From: Acidisarcina polymorpha
GTDB taxonomy: Bacteria > Acidobacteriota > Terriglobia > Terriglobales > Acidobacteriaceae
Assembly: GCF_003330725.1 (NCBI RefSeq)
Contig: NZ_CP030840.1
Location: forward strand, 3,906,001-3,970,000
Direction of reading: 5' to 3'
DNA: 64,000 nt
This document shows positions 8,440-16,663 of the stretch, in pieces. The translations under genes and the position numbers were made by a program. The notes below the pieces were generated by a model that saw nothing but the letters and a program-made list of their open reading frames with translations, ran no database searches and was not told where the DNA came from. Each line of letters opens with the position of its first letter. Positions within the stretch are counted from its first letter, which is position 1.

Positions 8440-10668
8440 ATGCCACTTGGTTCTCCAAATACCCGTCGATTTACGAAATGGTCGTACTTTCCTATTTCGC
8501 TTACCCTATCTTCTCTAGCTTGGTTCATACCCGCTGCTATTGGGCAACCGACCGGGTACTGGCATACGAACGGAGCGCAAACGCTCGACAGCAGCGGTAA
8601 GCAGGTGCGCATAAGCGGCATCAACTGGTACGGCTTCGAAACAACCGACGAAGTTGTACATGGGCTAAGCAATCAAGACTACAAGGTCATATTAAGCACA
8701 ATGTATAACATGGGCTATAACACTGTTCGATTGCCTTACTCCAATCAAATGGTAGAAAGTCCCGTGATCCCCTCGAGCATCGGCTACGCTAACTCAAGCG
8801 GACCCATCAATTCGGAGCTGAAGGGACAAAACTCCCTGCAGATCATGGACAAGGTGATCGCCGAAGCGGGCACTCTTGGATTGAAGGTCATCCTTGACAA
8901 CCATCGCTCCGAGGCTGGGAACAGTGCCGAGTTCAATGGTTTGTGGTACACCAGCGCCTACTCTGAGACAAGTTGGATAGCCGATTGGAAGATGCTCGTC
9001 GCCCGCTACAGCGGCTATGTCGACGCGAGCGGCAATCCGACGTTAATCGGCGGCGATCTTCGCAACGAACCTCATTTCTACAACGGCGCGGGGAACGGCG
9101 CTTGCTGGACAGGTGATTCCAAGGCGGGCGGATGTCCCACCGGCAATGCAGCGCAGAACTGGCCGGCGGCGGCGACCCGGGCCGCCAACGCAATCTTGGC
9201 GATTAACCCAAATCTTCTCATCTTCGTCGAAGGCGTGGACTGCTATTCGGGTGATTGCGCTTTCTGGGGTGAAAACCTGGAAGGAGTGAAGAGCTATCCT
9301 CTCCAATTGAATGTTCCGCATCGGATTATCTATTCGGCCCACGATTACGGTCCGGCCGAATACGATCAGATCTGGTTCAATTCCACCACATCGAATCAGA
9401 GCCTGGACGCCGTATGGACCAAATTCTGGGCCTATATCTGCGTCGATGGGATTGCTCCGGTCTGGGTCGGTGAATTTGGTACGACCAACGACGCGGCATC
9501 AGCAGAGAGCAGTGTTCCGGGAAGCGAGGGGCAGTGGTTTTCAAGCCTGGTGAGCTTTCTCGGGAATCAACCGCTTATCCACTGGAGCTATTGGGCACTC
9601 AACGGAGAAGATCATTACGGCCTGCTTGATGCTACTTACGATGCGATCCCGGCGAGTTCGCTCAAGCAGCAGCTTCTGTCTTCGATTCAATCGAAATTGT
9701 CGAGCGCTCCGCCGGGTTGTGGCGTCCTACCGGCAACTCCGCTTTCGCCTGTTGCGAAAGCGATCTCCTCGAGCAGCATCGGTCTCAGCTGGAGCGCTGT
9801 GGTTGTGCCGGCGAAGTGCTCGGTAACCTACTCCGTCTATCGCGGAGCTTCAGCTCAATTCGCTGTATCCTCAGCCACTCTGATTGCGAGCGGTGTCACC
9901 GCGCCGAACTACAGCGACGCTGCCCTACAGCCCAGCACGACTTACTATTATGCCGTTGAGGCGACAGATGCTGTGGGCGACTCGACGGCTTCTGCAAAGG
10001 CGAGTGCCTCAACCTTAGCCGCGTCTGTCTGCGGAGCGGTCCCCTCCAACCCGGGCGGTCTGGCTGCGCTGCCATTGTCTTCGACATCGATTGCTCTTAA
10101 TTGGAAGACGGTGCCGGCGCCGGCAAATTGTTCGGTGAGTTACTCGGTCTTTCGCAGTAGTGCGAACGACTTTGCGCCGTCCTCGAGAAACCAGATCGTC
10201 GCTGGACTTTCAGGGTCGAGCTTTGCCGATACTGCATTGGCCGCATCCACCAACTACTTCTACGTCGTGAAGGCGGTCGACGGAAAAGGAGCTTCCGGAG
10301 CATCTCCAGAAGCGAGTGCTACTACCGCTAAGCCGTCGATAGGTGCGGAGTGCAGGGTCGTTTACACCATTGTTAGTCAATGGACGAACGGCTTTCAGGC
10401 CGCGATCGCAGTGACCAATACCAGCTCGACGGCGCTTCATGGATGGAAGCTCGCCTTTGCTTTTCCCGGGAGCCAGCAAGTCACCACTCTCTGGAATGCC
10501 AGCTACCTGCAGGTGGGCCAGGCAATCACGTTGACGGATGAGGGGTATAACTGGTCGATTGCTGCGGGAGCAACTTACAACGCTTTGGGATTGGTCGCAA
10601 CTTATACTGGCATCAATTATTCTCCCGCTAACTTCTCACTCAATGGCAGTATCTGCACGGTACCCTGA
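8440..10668 (+). CDS. Secreted GH5 cellulase with two Fn3 domains and CBM2
   Basis: An exported endoglucanase-type enzyme of about 742 residues. After an N-terminal signal peptide (RRFTKWSYFP, then a hydrophobic core ending near PAAIGQ), a GH5 domain runs to about residue 425, with the proton donor in RNEPHF (E210) and the nucleophile in VWVGEFG (E345). Two fibronectin type III domains follow, each beginning after a Cys and carrying a second Cys in a near-identical PA-K/N-CSVxYSV strand, suggesting a disulfide in each. The last 100 residues are a CBM2 cellulose-binding module (WTNGFQAAIAVTN, LHGWKLAFAFPG). The ATG at 8440 has GAGG eight bases upstream; ATG 8419 is the alternative. Its place ahead of bcsQ suggests it edits or releases bacterial cellulose. 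Confidence 0.9.
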   Translation: MPLGSPNTRRFTKWSYFPISLTLSSLAWFIPAAIGQPTGYWHTNGAQTLDSSGKQVRISGINWYGFETTDEVVHGLSNQDYKVILSTMYNMGYNTVRLPYSNQMVESPVIPSSIGYANSSGPINSELKGQNSLQIMDKVIAEAGTLGLKVILDNHRSEAGNSAEFNGLWYTSAYSETSWIADWKMLVARYSGYVDASGNPTLIGGDLRNEPHFYNGAGNGACWTGDSKAGGCPTGNAAQNWPAAATRAANAILAINPNLLIFVEGVDCYSGDCAFWGENLEGVKSYPLQLNVPHRIIYSAHDYGPAEYDQIWFNSTTSNQSLDAVWTKFWAYICVDGIAPVWVGEFGTTNDAASAESSVPGSEGQWFSSLVSFLGNQPLIHWSYWALNGEDHYGLLDATYDAIPASSLKQQLLSSIQSKLSSAPPGCGVLPATPLSPVAKAISSSSIGLSWSAVVVPAKCSVTYSVYRGASAQFAVSSATLIASGVTAPNYSDAALQPSTTYYYAVEATDAVGDSTASAKASASTLAASVCGAVPSNPGGLAALPLSSTSIALNWKTVPAPANCSVSYSVFRSSANDFAPSSRNQIVAGLSGSSFADTALAASTNYFYVVKAVDGKGASGASPEASATTAKPSIGAECRVVYTIVSQWTNGFQAAIAVTNTSSTALHGWKLAFAFPGSQQVTTLWNASYLQVGQAITLTDEGYNWSIAAGATYNALGLVATYTGINYSPANFSLNGSICTVP

Positions 10669-10700
10669 CCGGCTCGTCGTCATTGCCGCTTTCTACTGGA

Positions 10701-10730
10701 GAGGCTACGTGACCAACGTTACGTAGCCTC
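10701..10730 (+). terminator. Rho-independent-type hairpin after the cellulase gene
   Basis: A perfect 10-bp inverted repeat (GAGGCTACGT / ACGTAGCCTC) with a 10-nt loop starts 33 bases after the cellulase stop codon and is followed by TTTAGCTT. It probably ends the cellulase transcript, so the bcs genes downstream would need their own promoter. Confidence 0.75.
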
Positions 10731-11103
10731 TTTAGCTTCGATGGCCGATGAAGGTATTGTTCGTGTGGCTTGCAAGAAGCTAGCGGCTTCTGGTTGGTTA
10801 AACAAATCTAACCATCGAGCACACAAAAGCCCAGAGATCAGCGCTTTCCTAGCGCTCTGCTTATGCTGCAGAAGCTTACTAACGATCGTGTTGCGGGTAC
10901 TACAGCGATGGTTAACAGTAATTCACGTGCTTCTCAAATCTCTGGCCACGAGATTGCAAAGCCCTGGACATGGGCCATTTAGATCCTGAGCCAAGCTCTT
11001 GATACTAGCTTGAGCTGAGCTCATTCGCTCGGACGCCGCGGTTGAGAGGTGTCTGTAATCCGAAGGTTTTATTTGATTCGCTAAGGTAGAGCGTCATACA
11101 ACT
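10731..11103. other. Intergenic region upstream of the bcs operon
   Basis: About 370 bases between the terminator hairpin and bcsQ. An 82-codon ORF here has no Shine-Dalgarno sequence or recognisable protein features and is not called. The region should hold the bcs promoter. A near-palindrome GAGCTGAGCTC lies at 11012-11022 and could be an operator, but nothing else supports this. I saw no c-di-GMP riboswitch consensus. Confidence 0.45.
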
Positions 11104-12159
11104 ATGCCCTTCAAGAAGCGACCGTCTCCTACCGCCGACGTCCGGGAGAAAGACGTTGAGTCATTGTTTTCACGCGCGGGATTGATCGGCGCAAAATATC
11201 GGGTCTTCCCTCGGCGAGAAGCTGTGCTTGTATCCGTGCCGCCATGGGTGGGGCCGACTCTGCCGCGGCAAGCTTCGGCAGCCGTTTTCACGAAGCAGTC
11301 AGTACCGGTACCGGACGGGACGTCGCCGTCAGGAGCGCCCCAGCCGGCCACTTCCCCAGCGTTCAGATGGAGTTCGCTACGACGCATCTTTGACGGCAGA
11401 TTACCGGAAAGTGATGGACATCGTATTGCGGGTTCAGGGCTCAAGTTGGCGATCCTTTCTCTTGCTGGAGGGGCTGGGAAGACTACACTGGCCGTAACGC
11501 TGGCGCGAACCCTAAGCGGACTTCAGCACCGGGTGCTCTTGGCCGAAGGCGGCCTATTTCCGGCAATCCCAATCCACTTTGGCTCATCTGGTGAGCGGTT
11601 CGGTCTCCTGCGTTTCTTTTATCCCCCATGCGGCATGAGCGGGTTCCCGGTAGGTCTGTTTCAACTGCCACTTGCCGAAGCAGACAAGACCGAATGGAGC
11701 CGCCTTCTGGAACAAGTCGAGGCGAGCGAGAGCGTTTTGTTGATGGATGTTCCCACCCTTCAGTGCGCCGGGCTGACGGAGCTTGTTACGTGCGCGACTC
11801 ATATTCTGGTCCCGATCACCCCCGACGTGGGTTCGATTGCGAGCTTGGATTTGCTCAGGAATATGCTTATCGACCGGCCCAGCGCAGATGTTCAGGTCTA
11901 CTTCTTGATCAACCGTTTCGACCCCACCCGGCCTCTGCATCATGAAATCAGGCACGGCTTGACGAAAAAGCTTGGAGATCGTCTGCTGCCCTTCGTTGTG
12001 CAGGAAGATCCCGAAATCGCCGAAGCTGCCGCCAACGGCATGACAATTGTTGATTATCGCTCCGGCTCTCCGGCAGTTCGGGATATGAACGCGCTCGCCG
12101 AATGGGCCGAGCAATTGCCACAGCCGATCGCACCGGCCGAAATGGTAGGCGCCGGATGA
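11104..12159 (+). CDS. bcsQ: Cellulose biosynthesis ParA-type ATPase BcsQ-like
   Basis: A 351-residue protein whose C-terminal two thirds is a MinD/ParA-like P-loop ATPase (SLAGGAGKTTLAVTLA, K126), matching BcsQ/YhjQ, which helps to localise or assemble cellulose synthase at the inner membrane. The first Lys of the deviant Walker A (KGGxGKT) is replaced by Ala, as occurs in BcsQ proteins. About 110 extra N-terminal residues include a short REKDVESLFSRAG segment that resembles the small cytoplasmic BcsP/BcsR-type regulators, followed by a proline-rich linker; that resemblance is from memory and weak. The stop overlaps the bcsAB start (ATGA), so translation is coupled. Confidence 0.82.
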   Translation: MPFKKRPSPTADVREKDVESLFSRAGLIGAKYRVFPRREAVLVSVPPWVGPTLPRQASAAVFTKQSVPVPDGTSPSGAPQPATSPAFRWSSLRRIFDGRLPESDGHRIAGSGLKLAILSLAGGAGKTTLAVTLARTLSGLQHRVLLAEGGLFPAIPIHFGSSGERFGLLRFFYPPCGMSGFPVGLFQLPLAEADKTEWSRLLEQVEASESVLLMDVPTLQCAGLTELVTCATHILVPITPDVGSIASLDLLRNMLIDRPSADVQVYFLINRFDPTRPLHHEIRHGLTKKLGDRLLPFVVQEDPEIAEAAANGMTIVDYRSGSPAVRDMNALAEWAEQLPQPIAPAEMVGAG

Positions 12160-15100
12160 TAGTGCGGGAACTTTCTTCTCCACGACCCAAGGAGTCCTCC
12201 CGGTCGCTTCTCGCTCGACTCGGGCAGACCGGCGGCCTGCTGGTGATTCTGCTGACGATTTTGCTGGCGGCGTCGCTCCCCATGTCCTGGCAGCAGCAGG
12301 CGGCATTTGCCGCAGTCTTGGTCGGCGCTGGGATGTTGCTCAGCCGGTTCTCCCGCGGCAGGCATGCGGTTTATCTTCTTGTCCTGCTTTCCGCCTCTGC
12401 GACGGCCCGATATGCCTGGTGGCGGATCGGCGCGCTGATCCATTACTTCGCCAGCCCGTGGACGCATATCGATCCCTGGAATGCGGCTGCCATGCTGCTG
12501 CTGATCGGCGCGGAGATGTACTCATTCGCGATCCTCTATCTGGGCTTTGTGCAGACGATTGCGCCTTTGCGACGTCCGCCAGTGCTGCTCCCCGAGGATC
12601 TTGCCGAGTGGCCGACAGTTGACATCATGGTGCCTACCTACAACGAACCACTTGATGTGGTCCGCTATACCGTACTCGCTGCCCAGGAGATTGATTGGCC
12701 ACGGGAGAAGATCGAGGTCTACCTGCTCGATGATGGCAACCGGGAAGAATTTCGCGCCTTTGCCGAGGCAGCAGGGGTTCGCTACATCGCCCGCGTCGAA
12801 CATAACCATGCGAAAGCAGGCAACATCAATCACGCACTGGCAAAAAGCTCTGGCGAGCTTATCGCTATCTTCGATTCCGATCACATTCCCACTCGTTCTT
12901 TTCTGCAAGTGACGGCTGGCTGGTTTCTGCGGGATCGGAAGCTTGGAATGCTGCAGACGCCGCACCATTTTTATTCTCCGGACCCGTTCGAGCGAAACCT
13001 CGGCCACTTTCGGCAGATTCCCAATGAAGGAGAGCTCTTTTACGGCATCATCCAGGACACGAACGATCTTTGGAATGCGACTTTTTTCTGCGGTTCCTGC
13101 GCGGTGCTTCGTCGTGCCGCGCTTGACGAAGTCCATGGAATCGCCCACGAAACGGTGACTGAAGACGCTCATACCTCTTTCCGCATGCATAAAGCGGGCT
13201 GGAATACCGCTTATATCAACCTCGTCCAGTCAGCCGGTCTGGCAACGGAGAGTATCGGCGACCACATCAAGCAGCGGGTCCGCTGGGCGCGCGGGATGGC
13301 GCAGATTTTGCGCATCGACAATCCGCTTTTCGCCAGAGGACTTAAGCTTCCTCAGCGCCTGTGCTATTTCAACGCAATGGCGCACTTCTTCTACGCGCTG
13401 CCGAGGCTTATCTTCCTCACCTCCCCGATCTGTTATCTGGTTTTTGGAAAGCTAAATATACCAGGCTATTGGCTCACGATTTTGGTCTTTGCCCTGCCCC
13501 ACCTGGCGATGGCGACGATCACGAACTCCCGCATCCAGGGGGAAAAGCGGCATTCCTTCTGGAATGAAATTTACGAGACGGTGCTCTCCCCCTATATTTT
13601 GCTGCCAACAATGCTTGCGTTAATCTCGCCTAAACTGGGCAAGTTCAACGTCACTGCTAAAGGGCAGAGCAAGCAAGACGATTCCTTCGACCACACGATG
13701 GCCGCCCCGTTCCTGGTCCTTCTCAGCCTGAACGTGCTCGCGGTAGCGATGGCGGTGCCACGGCTTCTCTACTGGGATCCAGGGCATCGGGGAACGATCG
13801 CGATGAATCTCTTCTGGACATGCTTCAACATTGCGGTGCTTGGCGTGACGCTGTCGGTCTGTTGGGAAAGCAAGCAACGGCGTACGGCGGTCCGGATCAC
13901 CACCCCGGTGCCAGTGCACCTCGAGTGCGCCGGGCGATCCTGCCTGGCTGTAACCGAGGACATATCGGTTGGAGGGGCTGCCGTGCTCGCCAAGGGAGAG
14001 TGGTCGGTTGGCGACGAGGTACGAATCTCCTTTCCAGAAGAAGACGATCAGTCGCCGCTCACTGCCCATGTGGTGCTGGTCTCTGCCACCGGGATCAGTC
14101 TCGAGTTTGATTCGAAGACGATCGAAGACCAGCGGCTCATTACTCGGGTCATCTACTCGCGCGCCGATCGGTGGCTGAATTGGAGCGACGTGCGTGCTCG
14201 GGACAATCCAGTGCGCAGCCTTTACCAGGTCGCATTGTCGTCGCTGGGCGGATTTGGCAAGATGCTTCGCCTCAGTTCTGGCGGAGGTGACAAGAACGAG
14301 CTCCGCGAACCTGCTTTTAGCCGCAACATCGCCATGCTCGTTCTACTGATTTCCATGCTTTTATTAGCCTATTGGAAAGTGAACGCGGAGCCCCTCCCGT
14401 CCGCCAACAGCCAGCATGCTCGAACGACGTTTTCGCATCCCAGCGAAGTTGCGAACTTTCAGTTCTCCCTGGGCTCGTTGGCGGGCAGGGATGGCATCCT
14501 TCTCAATCACAATCATCCCAGCCAGACGATTGCCGTAGATCTACCTGCGACGGCATTGGTTGAGAGCGGCGAACTTCGTTTAAAGTATGGTCTCCCGGAG
14601 GGAAGCAAGGGTGGCCTGACAACATTCGACATTCTCTTAAATGAGCTGCCTCTGGCATCGATTACCCCGACGATGCAGGATGTAGCCAATCGCGGGGGAG
14701 AAGTCGAAATCCCGCTCCCCGCCGACCAACTTATTCGCGAAAACAGGATTACCATCCGGCTCGCCTCCGGCGGAGATGGGGCTTGCGGCGAAGTGGCTGC
14801 GGCGGGAGGCGCTCCGATCCGCATCGACCCGGAGACCCGAATCTCTCTTGAGGCTCGTCGTCTGGCGACGGCTGACGACCTCAGTCTCCTTCCGGAGCCG
14901 TTCCTGGAAAAGTCAGTCAGTGTGCCGCTGTCGCTACCCTTTGTCTTCGCCGAGGCGCCTGAGCTGGTGACGCTAGAAGCGGCTGGTGTGCTCGCCTCCT
15001 GGGCGGGATCCGAGGTGTATAACAGTGCTTCGAAGTTCCCGGCCCAGATGGCGTCAATTCCCGCCGGCAATGCGGTGGTCCTGCTCGTCGGAGACCAGCG

Positions 15101-16553
15101 CATCGTTGGCCTCTCCACCCCGCCTGCGAGCCGGGCGAGCGTCTCGGTGGTGTCCAATCCGGTTGATCCCCTGGCCAAGCTCCTGGTTCTACACGCCGAT
15201 TCGCCGGCAAGCCTGCTTGAACTGGTGCAGGCCCTCGTGCTCGGTCAAATTGCGCTTAGCGGTCAAAGCGCCTCCGTTGGAGGCGTGGTTCTTCCCGGTC
15301 GCAGGGCGCCGAACGACGCCCCCCGGTGGATCCATGCCGATAGAGTGATGTTGAGTCAACTCGCGGGGACCGAGCACATTCAGGTAGAAGGCTCGAATCC
15401 TCTGAACTTCTACCTGCACTTTGCCCCGGACTTCAACTTCGGAAACCGAAAGGACATGTACCTCCACCTTACTTATTCAACCGGCAGTCAGCGGTTGGAT
15501 CGTCTCGGACCGCGCTCCAACATTGAGGTTCGCCTGAATGGCAATCCTGCCGACAGTGTCCCGCTGACTGAAGGAGCGGCCGGTGCCGTCAATATACCGT
15601 TGGGCGACCTACCTGCCGCGGTCTTTGCCAATACCATGCAAATCCAGTTCTACGCCGTACCACGTTCGAACAACGCCTGTGGCGACATCCATTTCTCCGC
15701 CACGGTCGCAGATAACTCGTTTCTTGACATGGGCGGCGCTGCCCATCTCGCCTTTCTGCCCGACCTGCTGCTGTTCGCGAATGCAGGGTTCCCATTTACC
15801 CGGTTCGCCGACCTTAGTGAAACGGCGGTCCTCCTTCCTGCGTCCCCGAGCGTGTCTGAAATTACTCTGTATCTGGACTTGATGGGTCACTTCGGTGCGC
15901 AGACAGGCCTTTCCGCCCTCCGGGTGCAGGTTGGCTCGATCGGCAATGAGATTGAGAGCTCGAACAAGGACTTGCTTGTACTCGGCACTTTTGAGGATCT
16001 TGCCGCGATGCATCAGTCTCTGTTGCACCCTCCCCTCCGCCTGTACGGAGGATCCTGGTCGCTCTCCATTCGGGCCCGAATCGCGCAAAAAGTCGAATCA
16101 TGGCTGCATCCAGGAGCGGCGAGTCTCTTCAATCTCGAGGACAACGCCCATCCAGACGGTGTGATCGAAGGCATCCGCTCGCCTTACAGCGGAGAACGAA
16201 GCATAGTTTTCATCCTAGGGAAAGACGATGCCGCACTGGATCCCATGACTTCTGAGCTGATGGCGCAGCTTCCGCATGACAGCATTCACGGCAATGTAAG
16301 CATTTGGGAGGGCGCCAGCTTCGGGAGTTATCTCCTGGTAGCACCCGGCTATGCAGTTGGCGACTCCTCTCCGCTTGAACGGCTGCGGCTTCTTCTTCCC
16401 CAGTATCCGTTGACGGTCGCGCTTGCTTTGCTGTTGTTGTGTTCGCTCTTCGCCATCTGGATCCAGATCTGGATCGGGCATCGCGTCTGGTCGCGGCTTG
16501 TTTTTCAAGCCGACGAGAGTGGGCTTGGGGACTCGCGAGCTAGAGCCGACTAG
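12156..16553 (+). CDS. bcsAB: Cellulose synthase, fused catalytic BcsA and BcsB subunits
   Basis: A single 1465-residue polypeptide combines the two inner-membrane cellulose synthase subunits. The BcsA half has N-terminal membrane helices, then the GT2 core with DDG (about 192), FDSDH (D240/D242), TED (335-337) and QRVRW (about 373), more helices, and a PilZ domain with the c-di-GMP motif RTAVR (576-580) plus DISVGG. The BcsB half is periplasmic, with carbohydrate-binding-like domains, and ends in a membrane anchor (LTVALALLLLCSLFAIW) before a short basic tail. Such fusions are known in acetic acid bacteria. The start at 12156 overlaps the bcsQ stop; an in-frame ATG at 12102 lies inside bcsQ. 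Activity should depend on c-di-GMP. Confidence 0.93.
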   Translation: MIVRELSSPRPKESSRSLLARLGQTGGLLVILLTILLAASLPMSWQQQAAFAAVLVGAGMLLSRFSRGRHAVYLLVLLSASATARYAWWRIGALIHYFASPWTHIDPWNAAAMLLLIGAEMYSFAILYLGFVQTIAPLRRPPVLLPEDLAEWPTVDIMVPTYNEPLDVVRYTVLAAQEIDWPREKIEVYLLDDGNREEFRAFAEAAGVRYIARVEHNHAKAGNINHALAKSSGELIAIFDSDHIPTRSFLQVTAGWFLRDRKLGMLQTPHHFYSPDPFERNLGHFRQIPNEGELFYGIIQDTNDLWNATFFCGSCAVLRRAALDEVHGIAHETVTEDAHTSFRMHKAGWNTAYINLVQSAGLATESIGDHIKQRVRWARGMAQILRIDNPLFARGLKLPQRLCYFNAMAHFFYALPRLIFLTSPICYLVFGKLNIPGYWLTILVFALPHLAMATITNSRIQGEKRHSFWNEIYETVLSPYILLPTMLALISPKLGKFNVTAKGQSKQDDSFDHTMAAPFLVLLSLNVLAVAMAVPRLLYWDPGHRGTIAMNLFWTCFNIAVLGVTLSVCWESKQRRTAVRITTPVPVHLECAGRSCLAVTEDISVGGAAVLAKGEWSVGDEVRISFPEEDDQSPLTAHVVLVSATGISLEFDSKTIEDQRLITRVIYSRADRWLNWSDVRARDNPVRSLYQVALSSLGGFGKMLRLSSGGGDKNELREPAFSRNIAMLVLLISMLLLAYWKVNAEPLPSANSQHARTTFSHPSEVANFQFSLGSLAGRDGILLNHNHPSQTIAVDLPATALVESGELRLKYGLPEGSKGGLTTFDILLNELPLASITPTMQDVANRGGEVEIPLPADQLIRENRITIRLASGGDGACGEVAAAGGAPIRIDPETRISLEARRLATADDLSLLPEPFLEKSVSVPLSLPFVFAEAPELVTLEAAGVLASWAGSEVYNSASKFPAQMASIPAGNAVVLLVGDQRIVGLSTPPASRASVSVVSNPVDPLAKLLVLHADSPASLLELVQALVLGQIALSGQSASVGGVVLPGRRAPNDAPRWIHADRVMLSQLAGTEHIQVEGSNPLNFYLHFAPDFNFGNRKDMYLHLTYSTGSQRLDRLGPRSNIEVRLNGNPADSVPLTEGAAGAVNIPLGDLPAAVFANTMQIQFYAVPRSNNACGDIHFSATVADNSFLDMGGAAHLAFLPDLLLFANAGFPFTRFADLSETAVLLPASPSVSEITLYLDLMGHFGAQTGLSALRVQVGSIGNEIESSNKDLLVLGTFEDLAAMHQSLLHPPLRLYGGSWSLSIRARIAQKVESWLHPGAASLFNLEDNAHPDGVIEGIRSPYSGERSIVFILGKDDAALDPMTSELMAQLPHDSIHGNVSIWEGASFGSYLLVAPGYAVGDSSPLERLRLLLPQYPLTVALALLLLCSLFAIWIQIWIGHRVWSRLVFQADESGLGDSRARAD

Positions 16554-16663
16554 GAAGAGTCTGGCCGCACACAGTGCACTTGAATGGTCAAGCGATGGTA
16601 TCAGGGCGGCACATGACCCGATCAGCAAGACAGACACAGCCGTTCGGAAAGCAGGGATCTACA

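Noticed and set aside
10741-10989. 82-codon ORF between the cellulase and bcsQ
   Set aside because: No ribosome-binding site, no motif, and composition typical of noncoding DNA; it follows directly after a terminator hairpin.
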